In this document: positions 1-6,188 of the stretch, piece by piece | Layout: every line of letters starts with the position of its first letter | Position numbering within the stretch: the first letter of the stretch is position 1 | Source: Alphaproteobacteria bacterium UBA1908 | Lineage (GTDB): Bacteria; Pseudomonadota; Alphaproteobacteria; Caedimonadales; UBA1908 | DNA length: 10,930 nt | NCBI GenBank assembly: GCA_002337525.1 | Contig: DDGG01000007.1 | Span: forward strand, 4,082 to 15,011 | Direction of reading: 5' to 3' | Position numbers and translations under genes: made by a program | Notes under the pieces: model-generated | Databases searched by the model: none | The model's input: the letters and a program-made list of their open reading frames with translations, nothing else | What the model was told of the DNA's origin: nothing

Positions 1-701
1 AGTAAAAGACCCCCCAGACGTGCTGCCAACATTGACTTACCCGATCCAGGAGGCCCCTGCATCAACAAATTATGTCCTCCAGCAGCAGCAATCTCAATCG
101 ATCTTTTTGCGGTTTCCTGACCCTTGACATCAATCATGTCCAATACTTTTTCAGAAATATCCTGAATTTTTGGCTCCGGTGGAGAAAGAACCTGTAGTCC
201 CTTAAAGTGATTCACGAGTGCCACAAGAGACACAGGCGCTAGAACTTCCAATCCCTCTGCCCAGGCCGCTTCGGGGCCACAAGCCGACGGACAAATCAGG
301 TCTTTACCGGAAGAAAGAGCCTGGATAGCTGTTGGTAAAACACCGGAAACAGGCCTGATTTCACCATCCAGCGCGAGTTCTCCCAAAGCCATATAACGCC
401 CAAGTTCTTCGGCTGGCAAAACTTCCATAGCAATGAGTAATCCGATCGCCAAAGGTAAATCATAATGGCTCCCTTCCTTTAAAAGGTCTGCTGGCGACAG
501 ATTAACTGTAATGCGCTTTGTTGGCAGAGCAAGCCCTATGGATTGAAGAGCCGCTCGCACTCTTTCTCGTGATTCCCCAACCGCTTTATCGGGTAAACCA
601 ACAATTTGAAAAGAAGGTAAACCAGAGACAGCCTGTACCTGAACATCAATATTGATAGCCTGTATTCCCTGGAAGGCGACTGTTTGTATGCGGGCTATCA
701 T
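1..701 (-). CDS. comM: ComM/YifB-family Mg-chelatase-like AAA+ ATPase, N-terminal part (runs off the left edge)
   Basis: The first 233 codons of a YifB/ComM ATPase are present. The protein opens MIARIQTVAFQGIQA and then shows the LonC-like N-terminal domain typical of the family, with GLPSFQIVGLPDKAVGESRERV near residues 28-48, KRITVNLSPADL near 61-72 and the SHYDLPLAIGLL block near 77-88. A linker leads to GHNLLMQGPPGSGKSMLAARL, whose GPPGSGKS is the Walker A site of the AAA+ domain; the sequence ends just after it, so Walker B and the C-terminal Mg-chelatase domain lie outside. ComM is known as a hexameric helicase that promotes branch migration during natural transformation, but the gene is widespread in non-competent bacteria, so competence should not be inferred. 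The ATG at 701 matches family N-termini; its Shine-Dalgarno sequence is poor. It lies 178 bp downstream of gshB on the same strand. Confidence 0.95.
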   Translation of the reverse strand, partial: MIARIQTVAFQGIQAINIDVQVQAVSGLPSFQIVGLPDKAVGESRERVRAALQSIGLALPTKRITVNLSPADLLKEGSHYDLPLAIGLLIAMEVLPAEELGRYMALGELALDGEIRPVSGVLPTAIQALSSGKDLICPSACGPEAAWAEGLEVLAPVSLVALVNHFKGLQVLSPPEPKIQDISEKVLDMIDVKGQETAKRSIEIAAAGGHNLLMQGPPGSGKSMLAARLGGLL

Positions 702-801
702 CAATAAAATTTATCTCGGCAACAGAGCGACAATACCTGAAAAGAAATTAGGGAAGGTCTCAAATTGATGATATCCTGTAATATGGTGAACGATCAATTG
801 C

Positions 802-830
802 TTTTTATGATACTTTCAATTTATTAGCAA
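802..830 (-). promoter_or_regulatory. Possible sigma-70-type promoter for comM
   Basis: In the 178-bp AT-rich gap between gshB and comM, the minus strand reads TTGCTA (825-830), a 17-nt spacer, then TAAAAA (802-807). Each hexamer matches four of six consensus positions. Initiation near 795 would give a leader of about 95 nt. No convincing gshB terminator is visible in the gap, so comM could equally be read from upstream. Hexamers of this quality occur by chance in AT-rich DNA. Confidence 0.22.
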
Positions 831-879
831 GAAGAAAAGAGTACAAAAGTTTACTTTTTATCCTTTTGCAATTTGTATC

Positions 880-1800
880 TTACAGATTTTCAATAGCATC
901 CCAAATTTTTTGTTCAAGCTTTTGCTGATAAAGCGATTCATAGGCTTTAAGACCTGTTGGAGAAGTTACATTTATTTCCGTTAAAAACTCACCAATAATA
1001 TCTATCCCTACAAAAAAGAGGCCCATTTCTTTTAAAACTGGCCCTATTGCTTGACAAATTTCCAGGTCTCTTGGCGTTGCTTCATGCGGTTCTGCCTGGC
1101 CTCCAACAGCAAGATTGCTCCGGAAGTCGCTACCCGATGGCATCTTTTTATAGCCTCCTGCATACTCGCCATCAATCAGAAACAGGCGTTTGTCTCCCTG
1201 AAAAACGTCTTCCAAAAACATTTGACACAAGAAAGGCTGACGCGGATATAAACAGATCAGCTCTGACCATTTTTTGTCAAACTCCTTTTGTGACGAGATT
1301 TTAAAAATCGAGCGCCCTCCAAAATCGTAAAGAGGCTTTAACACGATACTGTGGTGCTTTTTTAAAAAATGTTGAGCCTCTGATTTGTCTCCCGTAATCA
1401 AAGTTGGAGGCAAAAGTTCCGGAAAGTGGGTAATTAGAAGTTTTTCAGGCGCATTTCGAATTCCTGCAGGATCATTCAAGATCAGAATTTCTGGTGAAAG
1501 AGTTTCCAGCAAGTACGTTGGTGTCAAATACCCCATATCAAAAGGAGGATCCTGGCGAATCCAGATAATATCCATTTCAGCAAGGTTTACTGAAAGAGAT
1601 TGAGACTGAATCAAGCTCTCTCCTTCTTTTAATACTTCCTGACCTATAGCGCCAAGCGTCTGTTGAGACCATGTCATTGACTCTGATGTATAGGCATAAA
1701 CCCTATAGTGGCGTTCTAAAGCTTCAGCCATCAGAGCAATAGAAGTGTCCGTCCGAGGATTTAGAGTCTCAAATGGATCACACTGGAAAGCAACACGCAC
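880..1800 (-). CDS. gshB: Glutathione synthetase (ATP-grasp)
   Basis: GshB joins gamma-glutamylcysteine and glycine using ATP, the last step of cytoplasmic glutathione synthesis. Numbered from the GTG at 1800 (306 aa; E. coli about 316), the protein starts VRVAFQCDP and carries the family blocks RQDPPFD (82-88), KPLYDFGGRSIF (155-166), DKRLFLIDGE (203-212), RSNLAVGG (227-234) and DIIGEFLTEINVTSPTG (267-283). The reading frame stays open to an ATG at 1914, but that would overlap dolP by 101 nt and add 38 residues that do not resemble the family. An AGGA at 1809-1812 stands 8 nt before GTG 1800, just after the dolP stop, so I chose that start; GTG at 1806 is a near alternative. The glycine-rich loop reads YDFGG, where relatives usually have glycine in place of the aspartate (YGxGG or DGxGG). 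It is probably the last gene of the rsmI-yraN-dolP-gshB unit. Confidence 0.95.
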   Translation of the reverse strand: MRVAFQCDPFETLNPRTDTSIALMAEALERHYRVYAYTSESMTWSQQTLGAIGQEVLKEGESLIQSQSLSVNLAEMDIIWIRQDPPFDMGYLTPTYLLETLSPEILILNDPAGIRNAPEKLLITHFPELLPPTLITGDKSEAQHFLKKHHSIVLKPLYDFGGRSIFKISSQKEFDKKWSELICLYPRQPFLCQMFLEDVFQGDKRLFLIDGEYAGGYKKMPSGSDFRSNLAVGGQAEPHEATPRDLEICQAIGPVLKEMGLFFVGIDIIGEFLTEINVTSPTGLKAYESLYQQKLEQKIWDAIENL

Positions 1801-1808
1801 ATCCACTT

Positions 1809-1812
1809 TCCT
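1809..1812 (-). promoter_or_regulatory. Shine-Dalgarno AGGA that decides the gshB start
   Basis: Minus-strand AGGA lies directly after the dolP stop codon (TGA at 1814-1816, followed by an in-frame TAG) and 8 nt before the GTG at 1800. It favours initiation there over the ATG at 1914 buried inside dolP, and suggests translation restarts or couples at the dolP/gshB junction. Confidence 0.6.
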
Positions 1813-1813
1813 A

Positions 1814-2536
1814 TCAATCAAAAGCAGATGACTGATTGGGGCGGCCAAGCCCTGCGGGTTGTGCTGCTGGTTGAGCCGATTGAGGCGCCGCAGCCGGTTG
1901 ATAGGAAGATTCATTTAAGGGCGACCTGAAAGAGCCATCCTCTTGAAAGTGAAGAATAACTTCTTTTAATTTAACATAGCTCACTACTTTCTTAACACCG
2001 TCAATGTGTCTTGCTGCATTTAAAACATGATCAAGTTCTTTTTGATCCTGGGCGACCCCCATTACATAAAGAGTGCCATCAACCGTTTGAATATTGTAAT
2101 TAATAGATTCAACCTCTCCATCGAAAAGAAGCTGAGTTTTCAATTGAGTTGTGATCCAGGCATCTTTTGCAGAGTCTCCAAGGCTTGTCCCCTGCCCGAC
2201 TTTTAACTCATCGATAACTTCCTTAACACCTTCGACTTCCCAGGCGTATCGAACCGCATCAATTTGTTTTTGAAGTGTTTCAACCGTTCCCGTTAACAAA
2301 ACACGTCCCTGTCGAACAACAATATCAACATCCGCAAAAAGATCCGGGTCCCGGCTACTGTAAAGAAAATTAAGACGGGTTTTGATAGCTGTATCTGAAA
2401 AAACACCACCAACGCCCCGTTCTTCTGCTGCCGAAGTAGCCACAGCTGTTGTCCCTCCAACCAATGCCGCCGGCACACATCCTTCCAAGCCTGCAGCAAG
2501 ACTTATCAAAATTCCAAAAAACAGATATTTTTTCAT
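1814..2536 (-). CDS. dolP: DolP (YraP)-like outer-membrane lipoprotein with two BON domains
   Basis: From the ATG at 2536 the protein is 240 aa. It begins MKKYLFFGILISLAAGLEGC, a lipoprotein signal with the lipid-modified cysteine at C20; +2 is Val, compatible with outer-membrane sorting. BON domain 1 spans about 46-113 and BON domain 2 about 123-191. The motifs match E. coli DolP closely: GRVLLTGTVE (77-86), VGQGTSLGDSAKDAWITT (113-130) and GVKKVV (180-185). DolP binds anionic phospholipid and supports outer-membrane integrity and division-linked envelope remodelling; that role is transferred from the family. The last 49 residues, rich in Pro, Ala and Gln, extend beyond the usual DolP length of about 190. 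An upstream ATG at 2569 is open, but AAGGAG six bases before 2536 and the signal peptide support the shorter form. It follows yraN by 46 bp and precedes gshB by 13 bp. The lipobox has an unusual Glu at -2. Confidence 0.88.
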   Translation of the reverse strand: MKKYLFFGILISLAAGLEGCVPAALVGGTTAVATSAAEERGVGGVFSDTAIKTRLNFLYSSRDPDLFADVDIVVRQGRVLLTGTVETLQKQIDAVRYAWEVEGVKEVIDELKVGQGTSLGDSAKDAWITTQLKTQLLFDGEVESINYNIQTVDGTLYVMGVAQDQKELDHVLNAARHIDGVKKVVSYVKLKEVILHFQEDGSFRSPLNESSYQPAAAPQSAQPAAQPAGLGRPNQSSAFD

Positions 2537-2542
2537 TTCCAA

Positions 2543-2548
2543 CTCCTT
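2543..2548 (-). promoter_or_regulatory. Strong Shine-Dalgarno AAGGAG of the dolP-like gene
   Basis: Minus-strand AAGGAG lies 6 nt before the ATG at 2536. It places the start immediately before the lipoprotein signal peptide and rules against the ATG at 2569, which would put 11 polar residues ahead of the signal. Confidence 0.75.
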
Positions 2549-2582
2549 CAAACCTTGCTCGACACTCATACACCTAAGCTTT

Positions 2583-3008
2583 TCAATCGCAAGACCATGC
2601 CCCTTTAATATGTCCTATTTTAAAGCCTACCTGGAACGCGAAGTCAAACCTCATTGTACAATTTTTCGCATCAGCATGCCGCGCATAAAAGACCTCCAGA
2701 GCTTTTGAAATACGTTTTTTCTGATAATGTGTCAGACTTTCCAAAGCAGCTATGTGGCTTTGTCGTGTTTTCACTTCAACAGCAACAAGGATTTTTCCCT
2801 TGCGCATCACAAGGTCTATCTCGCCATAGGGGGTGTGATAGCGCCGTGCAAGGCATTTATACCCCTTGCAGCGCATGAAAATTTCAATGAGACGCTCAGC
2901 CCAAAGACCACGATGGAAAGATTGCCTGCCTCTATCCTGCTTGAGGGTTGAGAGAGACTTCTTCGGGAAACCTCTTTTTTTTAACCTCCATCCCCAAAAA
3001 AGCGTCAT
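2583..3008 (-). CDS. yraN: YraN / UPF0102 family endonuclease-like protein
   Basis: The 141-aa protein has the layout of the UPF0102 (YraN) family, which has a restriction-endonuclease-like PD-(D/E)xK fold and no firmly established function. Visible motifs are RGLWAE (33-38), YGEIDLV (61-67), VAVEVKTRQS (75-84) and RFDF (120-123). The likely metal-binding set is D65, E78 and K80. The first 30 or so residues are basic and longer than in many relatives, so a later start is possible. However, the ATG at 3008 overlaps the rsmI stop as ATGA, a classic translational-coupling arrangement, and supports the full length. Adjacency to rsmI is conserved across many proteobacteria. Confidence 0.9.
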   Translation of the reverse strand: MTLFWGWRLKKRGFPKKSLSTLKQDRGRQSFHRGLWAERLIEIFMRCKGYKCLARRYHTPYGEIDLVMRKGKILVAVEVKTRQSHIAALESLTHYQKKRISKALEVFYARHADAKNCTMRFDFAFQVGFKIGHIKGAWSCD

Positions 3009-3856
3009 TTCTCACCACTTTTATGAGCCAATGCCCTTTCATATACTTTTTTCCGGGAAATCCCAAAAACAGTGCTTATCTCTGATACAGCTTCCCTAAG
3101 AGATTTGGTGGCCATCGCCTGATTTAAAGCAGTATCGAGATCTTCGCATGATACTTCCTGAAAGACAGGAGGCCCCACCAATAAAACAATTTCGCCTTTC
3201 AAAGAAGATCTTTGGTCAAGGTCTGCTATCAAATCGCCTAAAGAGCATCTTTTGACTTCCTCAAAACGTTTCGTTAGTTCACGAGCCAGAGCAACATCAC
3301 GACCTTCAAAGAAAGGTTTCATATCTTTCAAAGTCGCAACAACTCGACGTGCAGATTCATAAAAAACAAGCGTTCCATAAACTATGGACAATGATTTAAA
3401 AAAACGCTGACGTCCGCCTGATTTACGTGGCACAAAACCTGCAAAATAAAACTCGTTTGTCGCAAGACCGGAAAGGCTTAAGGCTGTTGTAACGGCAGAA
3501 ACTCCAGGCGCCGCCGTCACAGGAAAGCCCTTTTCCTGACATTCCTTCACAAGCTTAAAACCAGGATCTGATATCAACGGCGTCCCTGCATCACTTACCA
3601 AAGCAATTGTCTTTCCTTCCCAAAGGGCTTCATGAATTTTAGGGCGCTGCACCCGTGCATTATGCTCGTGATAAGTCCATAACTGAGGAGGCGTAATAGT
3701 ATATGCCTGTAAAAGTTTGCGCGTCACCCGTGTATCTTCACAGACAATAATATCAGCACTCTTCAAAACATCCAGGGCCCGAAGAGTTATGTCTTTTAAG
3801 TTACCAATGGGCGTTGAAACCAGCCAAAGGGTTCCTCTCTGTTTACAAGACGTCAC
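3005..3856 (-). CDS. rsmI: 16S rRNA (cytidine1402-2'-O)-methyltransferase RsmI
   Basis: RsmI uses S-adenosylmethionine to 2'-O-methylate C1402 in the decoding centre of 16S rRNA. The 283-aa protein (E. coli 286) has the tetrapyrrole-methylase fold, with LVSTPIGNLKDIT (12-24), CEDTR (39-43), SDAGTPLISDPG (88-99), APGVSA (116-121) and FYESARR (165-171). The C-terminal 45 residues, with REAVSEIS and GISRKKVYERAL, form the small helical domain common in RsmI. The start codon is GTG at 3856: the frame has a stop shortly upstream and no ATG precedes STPIGNL. No good Shine-Dalgarno stands before it. The gene leads the rsmI-yraN-dolP-gshB block and is divergent from the lpoA-like gene, separated by 48 bp. 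Confidence 0.97.
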   Translation of the reverse strand: MTSCKQRGTLWLVSTPIGNLKDITLRALDVLKSADIIVCEDTRVTRKLLQAYTITPPQLWTYHEHNARVQRPKIHEALWEGKTIALVSDAGTPLISDPGFKLVKECQEKGFPVTAAPGVSAVTTALSLSGLATNEFYFAGFVPRKSGGRQRFFKSLSIVYGTLVFYESARRVVATLKDMKPFFEGRDVALARELTKRFEEVKRCSLGDLIADLDQRSSLKGEIVLLVGPPVFQEVSCEDLDTALNQAMATKSLREAVSEISTVFGISRKKVYERALAHKSGEK

Positions 3857-3870
3857 AACAGCGCTACTTT

Positions 3871-3887
3871 TTAAGTTATTGACTTAA
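3871..3887. promoter_or_regulatory. Palindrome between divergent rsmI and lpoA-like genes, possible operator
   Basis: The 48-bp divergent gap contains the perfect inverted repeat TTAAGT-TATTG-ACTTAA (6-bp arms, 5-nt centre). It sits 17 nt before the lpoA-like start and 15 nt from the rsmI start, where one regulator could touch both genes. Nothing identifies a protein that binds it; an AT-rich palindrome of this size can arise by chance. Confidence 0.3.
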
Positions 3888-3904
3888 TAAAGGACATTAC
3901 ACGA

Positions 3905-5053
3905 ATGTTGCCTACTAAAGCCAGATATCTTTTAGGATTAATCGTTCCTCTTACTTTTGTATTTTTCCTTGAAGGGTGTTCTTCCCGCGTCCAAAAACCA
4001 GCGCCTATTGTAAAACCCTCTATACCAAAAAAGCCAAAACCCTCTCAAACAGTAACATCAAGAAAAGTGGCTCTTCTGGTTCCACTAAGTGGGCCAAGTC
4101 GAGGTCTTGGTAAATCTCTTCAAAATGCTGCTGAACTTGCCTTCTTTGAAAATGGTCATGATGGAATGGAACTGATTATTGAAGATACCCTGGGCACCCC
4201 CGAAGGAACAGCACTTGCAACACAAAAAGCTCTTGATAAAGGATCAGAACTCATTCTGGGTCCTCTCTTTTCCAAGGGTACTCCGGAAGTGGTGAAGCTT
4301 GCAAACCCTCGTCAAGTTCCTGTCCTAAGCTTTACAAACGACAAGACTGCGGCGGCTCCTCAAACCTTCGTCCTGGGTTTTGACCCACAGGAACAGATTC
4401 AACGTGTTCTCTCCTATACATCAAAAAAAGGGAAGAAATCCTTGATAGCTTTCATTCCAAATGATGATTATGGCACCTTGGCAGAAAGTGCCTTGCGACG
4501 CCAGGAACAGCAGGGAACTATCAAAATAGTCCACCTTGAAAAGTATGATGCCAGAAATCCGTCTAGCCTCTCGCGAAAATCTTTTCCAAAAACGGATCTT
4601 TTATTTATCGCCGAGGGGGGACAGAATTTATCACGCCTTCTTTCCACTCTTTTATACCATGAAAATAAGCTTGAATCTTACCAGCTTATTGGAACAGGAC
4701 AGTGGGATACTCCTTCAATCCGCAGCAATCACAGCTTGACAGGTGCATGGTTTGCTTCACCTGATTCCCAGCCACGCTTAAAGTTCGAAGAAATGTTTCA
4801 GGAAACTTATGGCTATCGCCCCCCCAGATTATCGACCCTCGCCTATGATGCCGTTTCTTTGGTTGCTGCGCTGTCTAAAAGCTTTCCTGCTAATCCTTTC
4901 GCAAAAGATACTTTGACCCGAAGCGTTGGTTTTTCAGGTATTGATGGCCTGTTCCGCCTTAAATCTGATGGAACTGTACAACGTGGCCTAGCTATCCTTG
5001 AAGTTCATCCGGAAGCTTTCCGCATCCTGGAAAAGATGCCCCGGAATTTTTAA
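3905..5053 (+). CDS. LpoA/LppC-like penicillin-binding protein activator lipoprotein
   Basis: The 382-aa protein begins with a lipoprotein signal ending FLEGC (cysteine 25; +2 Ser, which favours the outer membrane). A Pro/Lys-rich linker (about 31-50) could reach through the periplasm. The rest is a type I periplasmic-binding-protein fold: KVALLVPLSGPSRGLGKSLQ (54-73), LILGPLFSKGTPEV (116-129) and FIPNDDYGTLAESALRR in the middle. This is the YraM/LppC domain. E. coli LpoA (678 aa) also has an N-terminal helical TPR-like domain, absent here, as is usual for alphaproteobacterial members. In E. coli LpoA stimulates the peptidoglycan synthase PBP1a; whether this short form does so is inference. 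An AAAGGA (3889-3894) lies 10 nt before the ATG. Divergence from rsmI is conserved and supports the assignment. It appears to be a single-gene transcript. Confidence 0.87.
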   Translation: MLPTKARYLLGLIVPLTFVFFLEGCSSRVQKPAPIVKPSIPKKPKPSQTVTSRKVALLVPLSGPSRGLGKSLQNAAELAFFENGHDGMELIIEDTLGTPEGTALATQKALDKGSELILGPLFSKGTPEVVKLANPRQVPVLSFTNDKTAAAPQTFVLGFDPQEQIQRVLSYTSKKGKKSLIAFIPNDDYGTLAESALRRQEQQGTIKIVHLEKYDARNPSSLSRKSFPKTDLLFIAEGGQNLSRLLSTLLYHENKLESYQLIGTGQWDTPSIRSNHSLTGAWFASPDSQPRLKFEEMFQETYGYRPPRLSTLAYDAVSLVAALSKSFPANPFAKDTLTRSVGFSGIDGLFRLKSDGTVQRGLAILEVHPEAFRILEKMPRNF

Positions 5054-5061
5054 AATCCTTC

Positions 5062-5274
5062 CCTCTCCCTTTTTTTGCCAAAGAAAAAGGGGGAAACCAT
5101 TGTTAAAAATCTATTTTGGACTGTGTTCCTGCAAAAAGAAACCGGGCACCTCTAAAAACTTCTCTCTCGCGAGGGAAATTTTAGGAAGTGTCACCCGCAG
5201 TGTATATGGAGGATACATGAAGACGTGAGGACGATGCTGATGACAAAATCCCGCGAAAAGGGAGAGGTATCCGG
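5062..5274. repeat. Structured intergenic region with nested inverted repeats, possible repeat-family element
   Basis: Between the convergent ends of lpoA and ftsB (5054-5283) there is no credible gene but dense symmetry. CCTCTCCCTTTT (5062-5073) is perfectly inverted at 5256-5267. CCGGGCACCTCT (5142-5153) pairs with AGAGGTATCCGG (5263-5274) at 10 of 12 positions. A hairpin at 5065-5093 has a 10-bp core with one G-T pair. Another at 5152-5184 pairs CTAAAA with TTTTAG around a 7-bp stem (one G-T pair) and the loop TCGC. A small TGTAT/ATACA stem lies at 5201-5217. None is followed by a T-run, so these are not standard intrinsic terminators. The pattern resembles palindromic intergenic repeats or a MITE-like unit; a structured RNA is the alternative. 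Confidence 0.5.
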
Positions 5275-5283
5275 CTTGTAAAA

Positions 5284-5583
5284 CTAACGATAGACAACAA
5301 CTTCTTTAGGGTGAGCATACCCCATGCGGCGTAATTCCTCTTCAAGAAGACTGGGACAAATATGTGTTCTTAAAAGAGTAACGCGACGTTCAAGACGATC
5401 ATGCTCCTTAGCCAGATTTTCAAGATTCCGGGAAGATTCCATAACCTGTTTTTCAAGAGTACGCCACATAAAAACACCTCTTTCTCCATTAAGAAGATGG
5501 TAGGAAAAATAAGTCACCAGAAAAAAAGCCACTAAAGGACCGGAAAAGCGACCGACTCGTCTTTTTAAATCACGTACAAACAT
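5284..5583 (-). CDS. ftsB: FtsB/DivIC-family septum formation initiator protein
   Basis: The 99-aa protein has a short basic cytoplasmic N-terminus (1-13), one membrane segment (about 16-32) and the juxtamembrane LNGERG block (31-36). A coiled coil (about 40-75) follows, then the C-terminal stretch EEELRRMGYAHPKEVVV (81-97), characteristic of alphaproteobacterial DivIC/FtsB-like proteins. FtsB forms the FtsQBL complex in the division septum and helps activate the FtsWI peptidoglycan synthase; that role comes from the family. The ATG at 5583 is the only reasonable start, because an in-frame stop lies four codons upstream. There is no Shine-Dalgarno sequence. Many alphaproteobacteria carry this gene near eno and the pyruvate dehydrogenase genes; here it follows mipZ and a J-domain gene, after a 110-bp gap with its own putative promoter. 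Confidence 0.88.
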   Translation of the reverse strand: MFVRDLKRRVGRFSGPLVAFFLVTYFSYHLLNGERGVFMWRTLEKQVMESSRNLENLAKEHDRLERRVTLLRTHICPSLLEEELRRMGYAHPKEVVVYR

Positions 5584-5589
5584 AATGAA

Positions 5590-5618
5590 AAATTATTAAT
5601 ATTTTTATTAAAAGTCAA
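5590..5618 (-). promoter_or_regulatory. Promoter for ftsB, predicted to give a leaderless mRNA
   Basis: The minus strand reads TTGACT (5613-5618, five of six consensus), exactly 17 nt, then TAATTT (5590-5595, three of six). The -10 element is only 6 nt from the ATG, so initiation at the usual distance would fall on the A of the start codon (5583). This agrees with the absence of a ribosome-binding site. Confidence 0.5.
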
Positions 5619-5693
5619 CAATATTCTTCACTATACTGTCACCTTTCTTAACAGGAAGTTAATAAAATTCTGTTTAAAGTATTAGATAAAAAT

Positions 5694-6155
5694 TTAACTA
5701 TCTTCCAGAATTTCAAGTAACAAATCCTTAGCCTGGTTCACTTGTAGGGCCAAATAATCCGATCCTCCCTGATCGGGATGAATTTTTCGTATCAATTTTT
5801 TGTGCGCTTTTACAATATCTTCTCTGGTTGCTGTTTCACTAACACCCAGAATTTCACGAGCTTTTTCAACCGATAAGGGACCCGAAAGAGAAGAGGCAGA
5901 AAAAGAACGGTTTCGCGAGTTTTTCAGGAATCGATAAATTCTTGGATAAAAAGGCAATAATGCAACAGCCCCAATAAGAAAGAAAGCAATGCGACCTGTT
6001 AAAAGTGACGCGATTAAAACAAAAAGTACGCCCCCTAACAAAAAAAGTTTGATAACTCGAGCAACATAGTGCGCATCGGCCTGATAAAACCATCTTAAAA
6101 AGAGATAAATAAGAAAAAGGAGAGCACCCCCTAAAATAAGATAAAAAAGAACCAT
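5694..6155 (-). CDS. Membrane-anchored J-domain protein (DnaJ-like co-chaperone)
   Basis: The 153-aa protein has a very hydrophobic N-terminal half, with membrane segments at about 3-21, 35-52 and 55-71. A basic/serine-rich linker leads to a C-terminal J domain (about 94-150). The J domain contains AREILGVSETATREDIVKAH and the diagnostic HPD at 126-128 in KIHPDQGGSD. J domains stimulate the ATPase of DnaK-type Hsp70 chaperones; here the domain should face the cytoplasm at the inner membrane, as in Pam18/DjlC-like proteins. The zinc-finger and client-binding regions of true DnaJ are missing. The client is unknown. The start (ATG 6155) lies 33 bp after mipZ, with a weak AGGG very close by. Its place next to mipZ suggests co-expression with division genes, which is inference. 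Confidence 0.85.
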   Translation of the reverse strand: MVLFYLILGGALLFLIYLFLRWFYQADAHYVARVIKLFLLGGVLFVLIASLLTGRIAFFLIGAVALLPFYPRIYRFLKNSRNRSFSASSLSGPLSVEKAREILGVSETATREDIVKAHKKLIRKIHPDQGGSDYLALQVNQAKDLLLEILEDS

Positions 6156-6188
6156 ATCCCTAGAAAACTCTCTTATGTCTGAACATTT

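Noticed and set aside
2382..2708. 108-aa open frame on the plus strand
   Set aside because: It is antisense to the dolP-like gene and yraN, both with clear family motifs, and its translation has no recognisable domain or ribosome-binding site.
5065..5093. Rho-independent terminator for lpoA
   Set aside because: The stem is good, but the plus strand continues AAACC and the minus strand AGGGAAGG, so neither direction has the required T-run; the Ts lie within the stem.
4998..5228. 76-aa open frame reaching into the lpoA/ftsB gap
   Set aside because: It starts inside lpoA in another frame, crosses the hairpin region, and shows no domain or Shine-Dalgarno.
5062..5274. Insertion sequence
   Set aside because: The inverted repeats suggest an element, but there is no transposase or fragment of one and no obvious target-site duplication, so only a repeat call is justified.
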